Of a stretch of DNA of 34,732 nucleotides, positions 13,953 to 21,346 are shown in pieces. The notes beneath the pieces were generated by a model. The model was given only the letters and a program-made list of their open reading frames with translations. It ran no database searches and was not told where the DNA came from. Position 1 is the stretch's first letter; each line of letters starts with the position of its first letter. Position numbers and translations under genes: made by a program. The DNA is taken from positions 1 through 34,732 of the IMG/VR virus record IMGVR_UViG_3300049489_000634; one strand, 5' to 3'. This DNA comes from a virus.

Positions 13953-14374
13953 CGATGCCAGCAGATAGGGGCGGCAGGGAGTTTGAAAAGTTTAGGCAAA
14001 CGCCAAGCGGTAAAACTGTTGTAGCCGTTACTGCTGACACCGATGCACCAATGCCGATTTCTGGTGCTGTAACTGGGTCTTTTAGTGCGAGCGGACTAAC
14101 AATTGGTGGGTTAATCACACAATTGTCGATTGATGCCTCTGCATGGTATCCAGCTCCCACGACAGCTCTTGCTGATAGAAACAACATTACTGTTCAAAAC
14201 ATATCTGGAAATGGTGGGGTTGTGCTTTGGAATTACAGCGGATCAGCTCCTGCGACTGAGGGTTTTAGAATAGAGGATGGCGGTTTTAAGTCTGTAGCAA
14301 TAACCGAGACAATTCCAGTTTTTTTGCGAATGTTAAGCGGATCGGGTACGGTTACAGTTGACGAAGTAGCTTAG
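13949..14374 (+). CDS. Small beta-rich structural protein
   Basis: A 141-residue protein starting with GTG at 13949 (an ATG follows at 13955). Apart from a basic N-terminus (RGGREFEKFRQTPSGK) the sequence is Gly/Ser/Thr/Ala-rich with alternating beta strands (NNITVQNISGNGGVVLWNYS, TVTVDEVA), typical of virion surface proteins. It lies between capsid and a decoration-like gene. A head fibre or minor capsid role is plausible but not shown. Confidence 0.5.
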   Translation: MTMPADRGGREFEKFRQTPSGKTVVAVTADTDAPMPISGAVTGSFSASGLTIGGLITQLSIDASAWYPAPTTALADRNNITVQNISGNGGVVLWNYSGSAPATEGFRIEDGGFKSVAITETIPVFLRMLSGSGTVTVDEVA

Positions 14375-14382
14375 AGGGTTTC

Positions 14383-14802
14383 ATGAGTAATTTCCATGAG
14401 GCATCCACCCCAGTATCGGGTAATGCGATCGCCTCTGCCGCGAATGTACTCCTGACAAACGTACCGTGCGATGCTGCGGTCTATGTTGGGGCCGCCGTGA
14501 GAATGGATACGCTAGGCGTTGCCCAAAACGCGTTAGCTGATTCTTTGGTTAATTCAAATCTGATCGGTGTTTGTGAATCAAAATCAAGCGCGACAGTGTG
14601 TAACATCAGGGTGCTTGGAGTGACTCCATCAATCTATGCTGGGCTTGATGTAACAAAAGAATATTTTTTAAGTGAGTCAACTGCAGGGCTTGTGACTACA
14701 ACCGTCCCAGTTGGATCTGGAAGCGTTATTGTGAGGGTTGGTCAGCCGTTTAGTGGGACAAAGATTTTAGTGATTAAGGGACAAAGAATCGAGAGGGCGT
14801 AA
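14383..14802 (+). CDS. Decoration-like beta-domain protein
   Basis: A 139-residue protein with a GAGGGTTTC leader before its ATG. The pattern VYVGAAVRM...NLIGVCESKSSATVCNIRVLGVTPSIYAGLDV...YFLS...AGLVTT...VIVRVGQPFSGTKILV reads like the small beta-barrel of capsid decoration proteins (DUF2190-like). Two larger proteins in this window (15147-15971 and 27392-29323) end or contain the same arrangement. Its position shortly after the coat gene supports a capsid-binding role. It overlaps the next gene by one base. Confidence 0.5.
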   Translation: MSNFHEASTPVSGNAIASAANVLLTNVPCDAAVYVGAAVRMDTLGVAQNALADSLVNSNLIGVCESKSSATVCNIRVLGVTPSIYAGLDVTKEYFLSESTAGLVTTTVPVGSGSVIVRVGQPFSGTKILVIKGQRIERA

Positions 14803-15134
14803 TGGCAAAGAAAAAAGAAATCGCAGAAACTAATGAAACAAAAAAAATGACGCGCGAGCAGTATCTTTTATGGGCGCTTAAAATTGAAGAGTTGCAACAT
14901 GCTAAAACAAAACTTTCGGCGGTTGAACAAAAATGGTCTGTGTTAGAAAAGCAATGTGAGATTGAGCGTTTAAAATCCGCGCTATTTAAGTCAACAATAG
15001 AACAATCTAAATCTGGCGTGTCTCTTGCGGAGAAAGCGTATCAAGACGTAAAATTAGAATTAGAAAACCAATTAGGAATGTCCCTAAGTGGAACGTCAAT
15101 TGACGATGTTACTTTAGAAATTAACAAATTATAG
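14802..15134 (+). CDS. Small coiled-coil protein
   Basis: A 110-residue, highly charged protein. Heptad-spaced hydrophobics from about 20 to 95 (LKIEELQHAKTKLSAVEQKW) predict a long coiled coil, with a short C-terminal GTSIDDVTLEINKL. The start overlaps the previous stop by one base. Possibly an assembly factor or part of a fibre complex with the flanking beta-domain proteins. No family recognised. Confidence 0.55.
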   Translation: MAKKKEIAETNETKKMTREQYLLWALKIEELQHAKTKLSAVEQKWSVLEKQCEIERLKSALFKSTIEQSKSGVSLAEKAYQDVKLELENQLGMSLSGTSIDDVTLEINKL

Positions 15135-15146
15135 GAGCTTCATAAA

Positions 15147-15971
15147 ATGGCACAAGTAAAACTGCTCAAGATTGCATCAGACGGTGTACCTCTTGAGTTT
15201 AATTCAACAGCAGACGACATCACACTGAACTCGTACACAGTTCAAGGCGGTGGCCCAGTTCTTAGCAGCACGGGTCTTGATTTGAACAATCAAGATGTGA
15301 GCGACATTAGTGACGCTGTTTTTAATGACCCAACAACTGGCACAATTAATCAAACAGCCGGAAACTTGATCGTTGACAATATCATGGCAAAAGAGCGCAG
15401 CAATGTTATGACAACTGCTGGCGACGTTCTTTTCCCCGTTATCGCAGACAGCGCAGGACAAGTAGACGCATTCCGTTTGCCAGCGCTGGCAGGAACACCG
15501 TCGGCAACACCGACCGCTTCGGGTGAAGGGTTTATGGTTTGGGATTCAACAAACGATAAGCTTTACATTTGGAATGGTTCTGCTTGGGATGACCAATCGA
15601 CTGTTTCTAGCGCAAACAATGTTGACGATGATTACATTGCCGAAGCCAGCATTGCTATTCGAGACGTTGTTTACATTTCAAGTGCAGACAATGTAAGCCC
15701 TGCAAGCGCGAGCGCTGCAGGAACAGCTCAAGTCATCGGACTTGCAAACGCTGCTGCTTCTGCAACCAATCCCGTTAGTGTTAGAAAATTTGGAAGAATG
15801 TCTGGGTTTTCTGGTTTAACCGCTGGTTCAAGATACTATCTTGACACCACCGCAGGTGCATACACTGCTTCAATCCCATCAGGAACAGGAAACACGATTG
15901 TACAAATCGGCTATGCTAAAAGTGCGACCGTTTTAGATATTCAAATTCAATCACTAGGACGCAGAGCGTAA
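15147..15971 (+). CDS. Virion structural protein with C-terminal decoration-like domain
   Basis: A 274-residue protein behind a good TAGGAGC ribosome binding site. Residues about 1-110 are beta-rich. Residues about 120-150 (GEGFMVWDSTNDKLYIWNGS) form a short motif common in phage tail and head fibres. Residues about 165-274 hold the beta-domain shared with the 14383 gene (DVVYISSAD, GFSGLTAGSRYYLD, AYTASIPSGTGNTIV, IGYAKSATVLDIQI). A terminator follows at once. It is probably an abundant surface protein, such as a head fibre; the exact site on the virion is unknown. Confidence 0.55.
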   Translation: MAQVKLLKIASDGVPLEFNSTADDITLNSYTVQGGGPVLSSTGLDLNNQDVSDISDAVFNDPTTGTINQTAGNLIVDNIMAKERSNVMTTAGDVLFPVIADSAGQVDAFRLPALAGTPSATPTASGEGFMVWDSTNDKLYIWNGSAWDDQSTVSSANNVDDDYIAEASIAIRDVVYISSADNVSPASASAAGTAQVIGLANAAASATNPVSVRKFGRMSGFSGLTAGSRYYLDTTAGAYTASIPSGTGNTIVQIGYAKSATVLDIQIQSLGRRA

Positions 15972-15993
15972 TCTAGTATTTAATAAATTGAGT

Positions 15994-16029
15994 GGGCGCG
16001 GAGGAAATTCTTTCGCGCCCTTTCTTTTT
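15994..16029 (+). terminator. Rho-independent terminator after structural gene
   Basis: GGGCGCG (15994-16000) pairs with CGCGCCC (16014-16020) around a 13-base loop and is followed by TTTCTTTTT. It is as strong as the one after the capsid gene. The downstream gene begins 18 bases later without a visible promoter, so partial read-through is implied. Confidence 0.85.
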
Positions 16030-16047
16030 GTGAGAGTCTAAAGATCA

Positions 16048-16713
16048 ATGGTCGATAAGGTTAAGCCACTAAAAATTGAAAACGCCTCGCTTGGTGGAAC
16101 TCAGAATGACCCGTTTCCAACAGAAACAAACCCAACGCAGGATTATATTGCTGCAAAGGGTTTTGCTATTGAAAACCTAGACACATATTTGGTTGATAAG
16201 TCTGGCAGTAATATGCAATTTACTGATCCGACTGCTGGGGCAAGAACGCTTAATCAATTAAGAACAGCATCTCAAAATAGCTTTGATAACACATCAAATG
16301 GCTTTACAGCAACAAACGTACAAACAGCAATAGAAGAGGCGAGAAATACTGCCACCGGATTATTAATGTATACCGTTAGCGTTACTTGTAACGGCTCTAT
16401 GAGTAATGGTCAGTGGATTGGAAAAGGCGAACTTCTTTCAAACACTGTGACTTATGTTGCTCCGAGATCGCTCCAGCTGATTGGTGCATCTTGGGGAAAT
16501 TCGAATGCGAACGTAGATTTTGATTTAGAGTTTTTCAAAAACGGGCGCGGAACAACAAAATTTAGAACATTTCAGATTAGAAATTTAACTTACGGTTATG
16601 AGTTTAATTGGTCAGATTCGTTTGTTGCTGGAGATTTTTTAGACATAAAGTATGTCGACCAGGGTGATAACGCCTCTGACTTTGCGATCGATTTAATTTT
16701 TAAGGCGGTTTAA
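16048..16713 (+). CDS. Virion structural protein, fibre-like
   Basis: A 221-residue protein starting MVDKVKPLKIE. The N-terminal 60 residues (DPFPTETNPTQDYIAAKGFAI) resemble the adaptor segment of phage fibre-like proteins. A short segment NGFTATNVQTAIEEA is a trimer-forming fibre motif. The C-terminal 120 residues are beta-rich (YTVSVTCNGSMSNGQWIG...GYEFNWSDSF). Two bases separate it from the next gene. Probably a small head or tail appendage. Confidence 0.5.
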   Translation: MVDKVKPLKIENASLGGTQNDPFPTETNPTQDYIAAKGFAIENLDTYLVDKSGSNMQFTDPTAGARTLNQLRTASQNSFDNTSNGFTATNVQTAIEEARNTATGLLMYTVSVTCNGSMSNGQWIGKGELLSNTVTYVAPRSLQLIGASWGNSNANVDFDLEFFKNGRGTTKFRTFQIRNLTYGYEFNWSDSFVAGDFLDIKYVDQGDNASDFAIDLIFKAV

Positions 16714-16715
16714 TT

Positions 16716-17393
16716 ATGTTTAGCGTTTGTTATATTCGAAACATATCAGGATCGGTGTTAACCCTAATGGGTAAAGAGTTTTCAGTTGATGAATCATGGC
16801 AACTGCCAAACAACCTTAGGCTTGAATGGGCGTCAGACGACTCTGTTATTGCAGCAATCATGGCAGCCTCTATTGTGTTAAATAACGGCGCCGAGGACAT
16901 CGATGGGTTATCAAATCAAATAGATTACCTTAAAAGCGCGACACCCCCAGAAGTAACAACACAATTTGAGAAAAACGATAAAACACTGAAGATGTGCAGC
17001 GCAGCTCAGGACTTCGATGAAAATGGCGACGCTGTTATGACGATTAAAGTTCCGGGGACTTATGGGGATAACGTTCGGTTTATATCAGGTGGCGAGCTTT
17101 GGGTATCTGATCAACACAAAGACGACAGGGTTTTAGAAGTCGCTGTTGTAGATGTTGATAATGTTTTAGGATACGGAGTTAATACAGTTATTCAAACATA
17201 TCATGATACTGATGTCCCAGAAGAACAAATGGGCTGGAGAATTCCATATAAACGCGGACAAGTGGACGCTGAAACGATTGGCGGCTACGGCGTAATACCG
17301 TCGGAATTATATTTAGTGATAAAAGTTAAGAGCGGCCACGGCAACGCAACTGGGACTGCTTATGTAAACATAGAATGGGGATCGCAAGGATGA
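16716..17393 (+). CDS. Structural protein of unknown role
   Basis: A 225-residue protein directly after the fibre-like gene. The N-terminal 70 residues (ISGSVLTLMGKEFSVDESWQL) form a small beta domain. The C-terminal 130 residues (VMTIKVPGTYGDNVRFISGGELW...) look like a jelly-roll domain with regular strands and Gly turns. It may form a complex with the 16048 product. Its stop overlaps the next start (ATGA). Family not recognised. Confidence 0.45.
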   Translation: MFSVCYIRNISGSVLTLMGKEFSVDESWQLPNNLRLEWASDDSVIAAIMAASIVLNNGAEDIDGLSNQIDYLKSATPPEVTTQFEKNDKTLKMCSAAQDFDENGDAVMTIKVPGTYGDNVRFISGGELWVSDQHKDDRVLEVAVVDVDNVLGYGVNTVIQTYHDTDVPEEQMGWRIPYKRGQVDAETIGGYGVIPSELYLVIKVKSGHGNATGTAYVNIEWGSQG

Positions 17394-17944
17394 TTGAATT
17401 ATTACCCGGAGACATTGTTTTTGTTATTCATAAAGATAATTGGATTTCTAAAGCCATCGCATGGTTTATGAAATCTCGCTGGTCTCACTCCCTGATGATT
17501 GCAGAACAGACGGGCGCCAGAACATACACAGTTGAAACATCTGATTTTCAGGTTATTCATGGCGATTTTTCTATCTATGAAAAAAGCCCGTTTGTTGAAT
17601 ATGAAATTTATAGACCACAAAAAATAGGGACAGACGTAAGAGAAAAAATGGTTAGGTTATCTAGCGAGAAACTCCTTGAGGTTTATGGGTATTCACAGCT
17701 GATCTCTTTTGGGATTAGGCGTATATTAATGCGCCTCGGTATAAAGATTCATAACTTTTTTAGACAAGGCGTTGTGTGTAATGGGGTTGTCCTTTACGGG
17801 GCGCGAGCATTACCTTATCCTAGTTTTAATGGGATTGATCCAGAAAGCATTGATACTGAAGAAATGTATCAGCTTGTGATTAACGAAAAGCTTTCAAGCG
17901 GACTTCCTGCGTTTATAAAAGTGGGTGAGAAAAATGGATCGTAA
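17390..17944 (+). CDS. Permuted papain-like (NlpC/P60, YiiX-type) hydrolase
   Basis: A 184-residue protein starting MIELLPGDIVFVIH at 17390, where ATGA overlaps the previous stop. The layout fits the circularly permuted NlpC/P60 family: L5-P-G-D8-I-V-F opens the fold, W31-S-H33-S supplies the histidine, E49 follows on the next strand, Y99-G-Y lies before a helix, and C130-N-G-V-V is the likely nucleophile after QGVV. This order (His first, Cys last) differs from normal NlpC/P60. Family members hydrolyse amide or thioester bonds, including in cell wall peptides or lipids. Position between structural genes suggests a virion-associated or assembly enzyme. Substrate unknown. Confidence 0.65.
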   Translation: MIELLPGDIVFVIHKDNWISKAIAWFMKSRWSHSLMIAEQTGARTYTVETSDFQVIHGDFSIYEKSPFVEYEIYRPQKIGTDVREKMVRLSSEKLLEVYGYSQLISFGIRRILMRLGIKIHNFFRQGVVCNGVVLYGARALPYPSFNGIDPESIDTEEMYQLVINEKLSSGLPAFIKVGEKNGS

Positions 17945-18773
17945 CAACAGAATCATTTATTCAGATAATGGTGTTTTGACAGATTATTCTGTTGAGTTAA
18001 ATGACTTTAGGTCTGGCACATCGTCGTTTACTTTCGTTGCTGCAGAAGATGCTTTTTATGTTGGGTCTGAACTTCCTTTCAATAACAGGTTTATAGAAAT
18101 TGGGACCGCAAACGTAAACGCATCGGTCGTTAGTGTAGAACTTTGGAATGGTTCTAGCTGGGTGGCTGCGGTAGACGTTGTAGATGAGACGTCGGTTAGT
18201 GGAAAATCGCTTGCTCAATCTGGGCATATTTCTTGGAGCAAATCTAAAGAAATGCTTTGGTCGCAAGAGGACACTGAAACTATTACTGGGTTAACGACTT
18301 TAAAAATATTTGATCTATACTGGGCTAAGTTTAAATTTTCCGCCGATCTTTCTGCATCAACAATTAAATATATTGGTCAAAAGTTTTCAAATGACTCTGT
18401 CTTGGCTGGATTTTGGCCCGAGATTTCTATTTCAAGTACAAAGGCGCAGTGGCCCGTTCAACCTAAAAACGATTGGAATGAACAGCATTATGAAGCATCA
18501 CAGATCGTTATTAGGGATCTAAGACAAAAGGCCGTGTTGATTTCTGGAAATCAGATTTTAAATTGGGAGTTATTTCAAGAAGCTTGTGCTCATCGGTGCG
18601 CTGAAATCATAATGAATTCTTTCGGTAAGGATTGGATTGAGATGGTTGAAAAGGCACACGACTATTATACTGCTGCGCTTGATAGCGTGTGGACATATCA
18701 GATCGATAAAAACGGAAACATCAGAATTGATGAAAGCGAAAGAATCACCGATTCAAGGATTGTTAGGAAATGA
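17934..18773 (+). CDS. Head-tail junction protein candidate
   Basis: A 279-residue protein; ATG at 17934 is preferred over the GTG at 17925. Residues about 1-150 form a beta-rich domain with the motif SVELWNGSSWVAA. Residues about 150-279 are helical (WNEQHYEASQIVIRDLRQKA, LFQEACAHRCAEIIMNSFG, KAHDYYTAALDSVW) and resemble the helical adaptor domain of head-tail connectors. Position before a tail-terminator-like gene and the tail tube supports this. The N-terminal beta domain is an unusual addition. Confidence 0.5.
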   Translation: MDRNNRIIYSDNGVLTDYSVELNDFRSGTSSFTFVAAEDAFYVGSELPFNNRFIEIGTANVNASVVSVELWNGSSWVAAVDVVDETSVSGKSLAQSGHISWSKSKEMLWSQEDTETITGLTTLKIFDLYWAKFKFSADLSASTIKYIGQKFSNDSVLAGFWPEISISSTKAQWPVQPKNDWNEQHYEASQIVIRDLRQKAVLISGNQILNWELFQEACAHRCAEIIMNSFGKDWIEMVEKAHDYYTAALDSVWTYQIDKNGNIRIDESERITDSRIVRK

Positions 18774-19228
18774 GCAGGGCGTCTACCGCATTTGATGCAT
18801 TCAAAGCTAGGATAGTTGCAGTATTGCCAAACCACAGTGAATTATCAAACCCATACTCCTTAGACGAAAACTTAGAGACAGCGATGCGTCAGGGTTTTGG
18901 TATTCAAATCCTTCCGGCAGAAAACTCTAGGCGCAATTTGTCTTGCAAGCTTTCTGTGCGTCGCGGCATTGCTTTGGTGTTAACTCGAAAGTTTTATGCT
19001 TCTGAATTAAATAGGTCTGCAAAAGAATCTGTTGAAAAGCAGCTTTTGGAGGATCAGTATTTGGTGATTAAAGATTTAGAGGCAGATCCTACATTAGGTG
19101 TTTCAAATGTTGTGACTCGATCTGAGTGGCAAAGTGACGGTGGGATTCAATTTGTCTTTACGTCTGATAAACCGTTTTATAGTCTTATAACGAATTTTGA
19201 ACTAGAATACTTAGAAGATATTTCTTAA
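18770..19228 (+). CDS. Tail terminator/completion-like protein
   Basis: A 152-residue protein overlapping the connector candidate by four bases and lying directly before the tail tube gene, where tail terminators are usually found. It has an N-terminal helix (STAFDAFKARIVAVLP), a mixed middle part (LSCKLSVRRGIALVLTRKFY) and C-terminal strands (GIQFVFTSDKPFYSLITNFELEY). This helix-then-beta layout fits lambda gpU-like or minor tail completion proteins. Similarity is structural impression only. Confidence 0.5.
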   Translation: MSRASTAFDAFKARIVAVLPNHSELSNPYSLDENLETAMRQGFGIQILPAENSRRNLSCKLSVRRGIALVLTRKFYASELNRSAKESVEKQLLEDQYLVIKDLEADPTLGVSNVVTRSEWQSDGGIQFVFTSDKPFYSLITNFELEYLEDIS

Positions 19229-19241
19229 GGAGAAAGAGAAC

Positions 19242-20750
19242 ATGGCATTTCAAACAAATAAATCGGTTATGGCGGTGGTCGCTGAGGTTACAGAGGGAAC
19301 GCCGGTTCTCCCAACTGCTGCATCACAATATGTCGCTCTTCAAGAGGGATTCGATATGGCTCCTGCGTTTGAAACGCTAGAGAGCGCAGAACTAACCGGA
19401 TCAATCGGATCTGCAAAAAGCATCCAGGGTATTGAAGCCCCTACTGCGAGCGTTGACCATTATGTTAAACATTCTGGGGTAGAAGGATCTGAGCCAGAAA
19501 ATAAGTTACTGCTTAAAGGTGCTTTTGGCGCATCTAGCGTTGCTTCTACCGAGTACGACACTGTAGCAGCTTCGACGGTTTCTGTGATTAAAGTTAACAC
19601 CGGAGAAGGTGCCACGTTTGAAAGGGGCGAAGCTCTTTTAATTAAAGACGGCACAAATGGTTATAAAATTCGTCCTATTCTTTCTATTTCTGGAGATGAC
19701 TTAACTTTGGGCTTTAAGTTGCCAACCGGGGCGGCTCCCGCTTCTGGAGTTAATTTAGGAAAAGCGATTCTTTATAAACCAAGCGAGAGCCATCCGACAT
19801 TTACCGCGTGGATGTACCAAGCAAACGGTGGGGCGATTCAAGCTGTTGCAGGAAATAAAATCACGAGCATGAGTTTAGATGCTACAACTAAAAAACTTAT
19901 AAATGCTTCGTTTGAAATGGAAGGCATTAGTTATTACTTTAACCCTGTTAACATTACTGCCACGGACACTAAGTTAGATTTCTTTGATGGCACAAATCGA
20001 GTCGCAACAGTTACTGCAAAGCTTTACAAAGACCCAAAAGAATTAGCAGAAGCAATTCAAACATCGATGAATGCTCAAGGATCTGCTGACACATTTACTG
20101 TTAGCTATTCTGACAGCGATGGCAAATACACTATCGCAACATCTGGCGCAACATTATCTCTTAAGTGGAATACTGGGGCAAATGCCGCGAACACGGTCGG
20201 CGACAAGATTGGATTCGTCACTGCTTCGGACGACACTGGTGCAACGACATACACATCAGACAACGCTTATACTTTAACGGCTCCACAAACTGGAACGTAT
20301 GATTCGAGTAATCCTCTTGTTGCAAAATACAACGAGGTGTTGCTTGGTGATTCAAGCGACGCTGACCCCGCTTGTTTGTCTGCTCAATCGATTAGTTTTT
20401 CAATGGATAACACCAAGACAAATATTTTGGACATTTGCGCTGAGAGCGGCGTGAGTGGGTCTGTTATCTCTAAACGAGCAGTAAGCGTTGATATTGTAGC
20501 AACTCTTTCAGCTTATGAGGTTGAGAAATTCAAGAGATTTAGAACAAATCAAAGCACAAGCTTTCTTTATAATTTTGGGTCTAAGTCAGGCGGAAATTGG
20601 GAAGCAGGAAAATCGGGTTGTTTATACATCCCAACCTGTACAATTTCTTCTTTCAAAGTAAGTGATGGCGATGGCCTTGTTACTTTAGAAATGACATTGA
20701 CCGCATTTGTTGCAAGCGGTGCTGGCGAAGTTTATTTGAATTTCGTTTAA
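19242..20750 (+). CDS. Major tail tube protein with inserted beta domain
   Basis: A 502-residue protein with a strong AAGGAG site. Its start (MAFQTNKSVMAVVAEVTEGTPV) and ALQEGFDMAP are typical of siphovirus tube proteins of the type that carry a long EGTP N-terminus. The tube core appears split: residues about 1-235 and 350-502 carry tube-like strands. Residues about 237-345 (DTKLDFFDGTNRVATV, KELAEAIQTSMNAQG, YTIATSGATLSLKW) are a separate domain, also found in the 23698 gene. At 502 residues it is longer than most tube proteins, in line with an insertion exposed on the tail surface. Tail chaperone genes follow in the usual order. Confidence 0.75.
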   Translation: MAFQTNKSVMAVVAEVTEGTPVLPTAASQYVALQEGFDMAPAFETLESAELTGSIGSAKSIQGIEAPTASVDHYVKHSGVEGSEPENKLLLKGAFGASSVASTEYDTVAASTVSVIKVNTGEGATFERGEALLIKDGTNGYKIRPILSISGDDLTLGFKLPTGAAPASGVNLGKAILYKPSESHPTFTAWMYQANGGAIQAVAGNKITSMSLDATTKKLINASFEMEGISYYFNPVNITATDTKLDFFDGTNRVATVTAKLYKDPKELAEAIQTSMNAQGSADTFTVSYSDSDGKYTIATSGATLSLKWNTGANAANTVGDKIGFVTASDDTGATTYTSDNAYTLTAPQTGTYDSSNPLVAKYNEVLLGDSSDADPACLSAQSISFSMDNTKTNILDICAESGVSGSVISKRAVSVDIVATLSAYEVEKFKRFRTNQSTSFLYNFGSKSGGNWEAGKSGCLYIPTCTISSFKVSDGDGLVTLEMTLTAFVASGAGEVYLNFV

Positions 20751-20759
20751 GGAGAATAC

Positions 20760-21110
20760 ATGGAATATAAATTCATCCCTAGCCCAAAAGAAGGGCGGGA
20801 AGCGGTTTGGTCTGGGTATGTTATGATTAATGTTCCAAACGCGTCTGAGCGTTTGGCACTTAATAAGCAAATCCAGTTTAGCAATTCGGGGCAAGGCGAA
20901 ATTGAATCGTCTTCTGTTAAGGGTGTTGATGTAGCGATGATTTTAGTTGATGCCGCAAACAAGTACATTGTTTCTTGCGACATAACGCACATTCCAAGCG
21001 GAACAAAATTCACAAATAAAGATGACATCGGGTTTTATGATGTTGGGCTAGAACTTTTATCTGAAGTCGGAGTTGTTGTCGTTCAAGGTATTAAGCTGGG
21101 AAAGTCTTAA
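20760..21110 (+). CDS. Tail assembly chaperone (gpG-like)
   Basis: A 116-residue protein between tube and tape measure genes, with AAGGAGA before its ATG. It is mixed alpha/beta (AVWSGYVMINVPNASERLAL). Its final codons CTG GGA AAG TCT TAA contain the slippery heptamer GGGAAAG, allowing a -1 shift into the downstream frame. In lambda the shorter protein (gpG) binds the tape measure while the shifted product also binds tube subunits. Size, position and the site together make this call strong despite low sequence similarity. Confidence 0.8.
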   Translation: MEYKFIPSPKEGREAVWSGYVMINVPNASERLALNKQIQFSNSGQGEIESSSVKGVDVAMILVDAANKYIVSCDITHIPSGTKFTNKDDIGFYDVGLELLSEVGVVVVQGIKLGKS

Positions 21111-21343
21111 GATCCCAAATCAAACAGCAAGTCAGATGGGCGTTTGATGGGATTAAGTCACAGAATGACGCAGCACCGCTTGTGTGGGAATATACAACGA
21201 AGCGCTCGCTATCAAAACTTGGTTATAGGTTTGATAGTTCTGAATTAACTGATTTTGAGGTAGAATATTTAACATTGATAGCCTCTGAATTTTCACGGTT
21301 GGAATCTGAGGACATAAAGAAGTCGAGCAAAAGAAGGCGCTAA
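20760..21343 (+). CDS. Tail assembly chaperone fusion (gpGT-like) made by -1 frameshift
   Basis: Join of 20760-21104 and 21104-21343, 194 residues. After the slip the frame reads VLRSQIKQQVRWAFDG and stays open for 79 codons, with a WEYTTKRSLSKLGYRF segment, heptad-like helices and a basic end (KKSSKRRR). It has no start codon with a ribosome binding site of its own, so frameshifting is the natural way to express it. It ends four bases before the tape measure start. The T-like domain would bridge tape measure and tube protein during tail assembly. Confidence 0.8.
21098..21104 (+). promoter_or_regulatory. Programmed -1 ribosomal frameshift site GGGAAAG
   Basis: G GGA AAG in the chaperone frame lets both tRNAs re-pair one base back (GGG, AAA). 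The same heptamer is used in lambda G/T. A zero-frame stop TAA follows one codon later. No strong downstream pseudoknot is evident; a weak stem cannot be excluded. Confidence 0.85.
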
Positions 21344-21346
21344 GGA

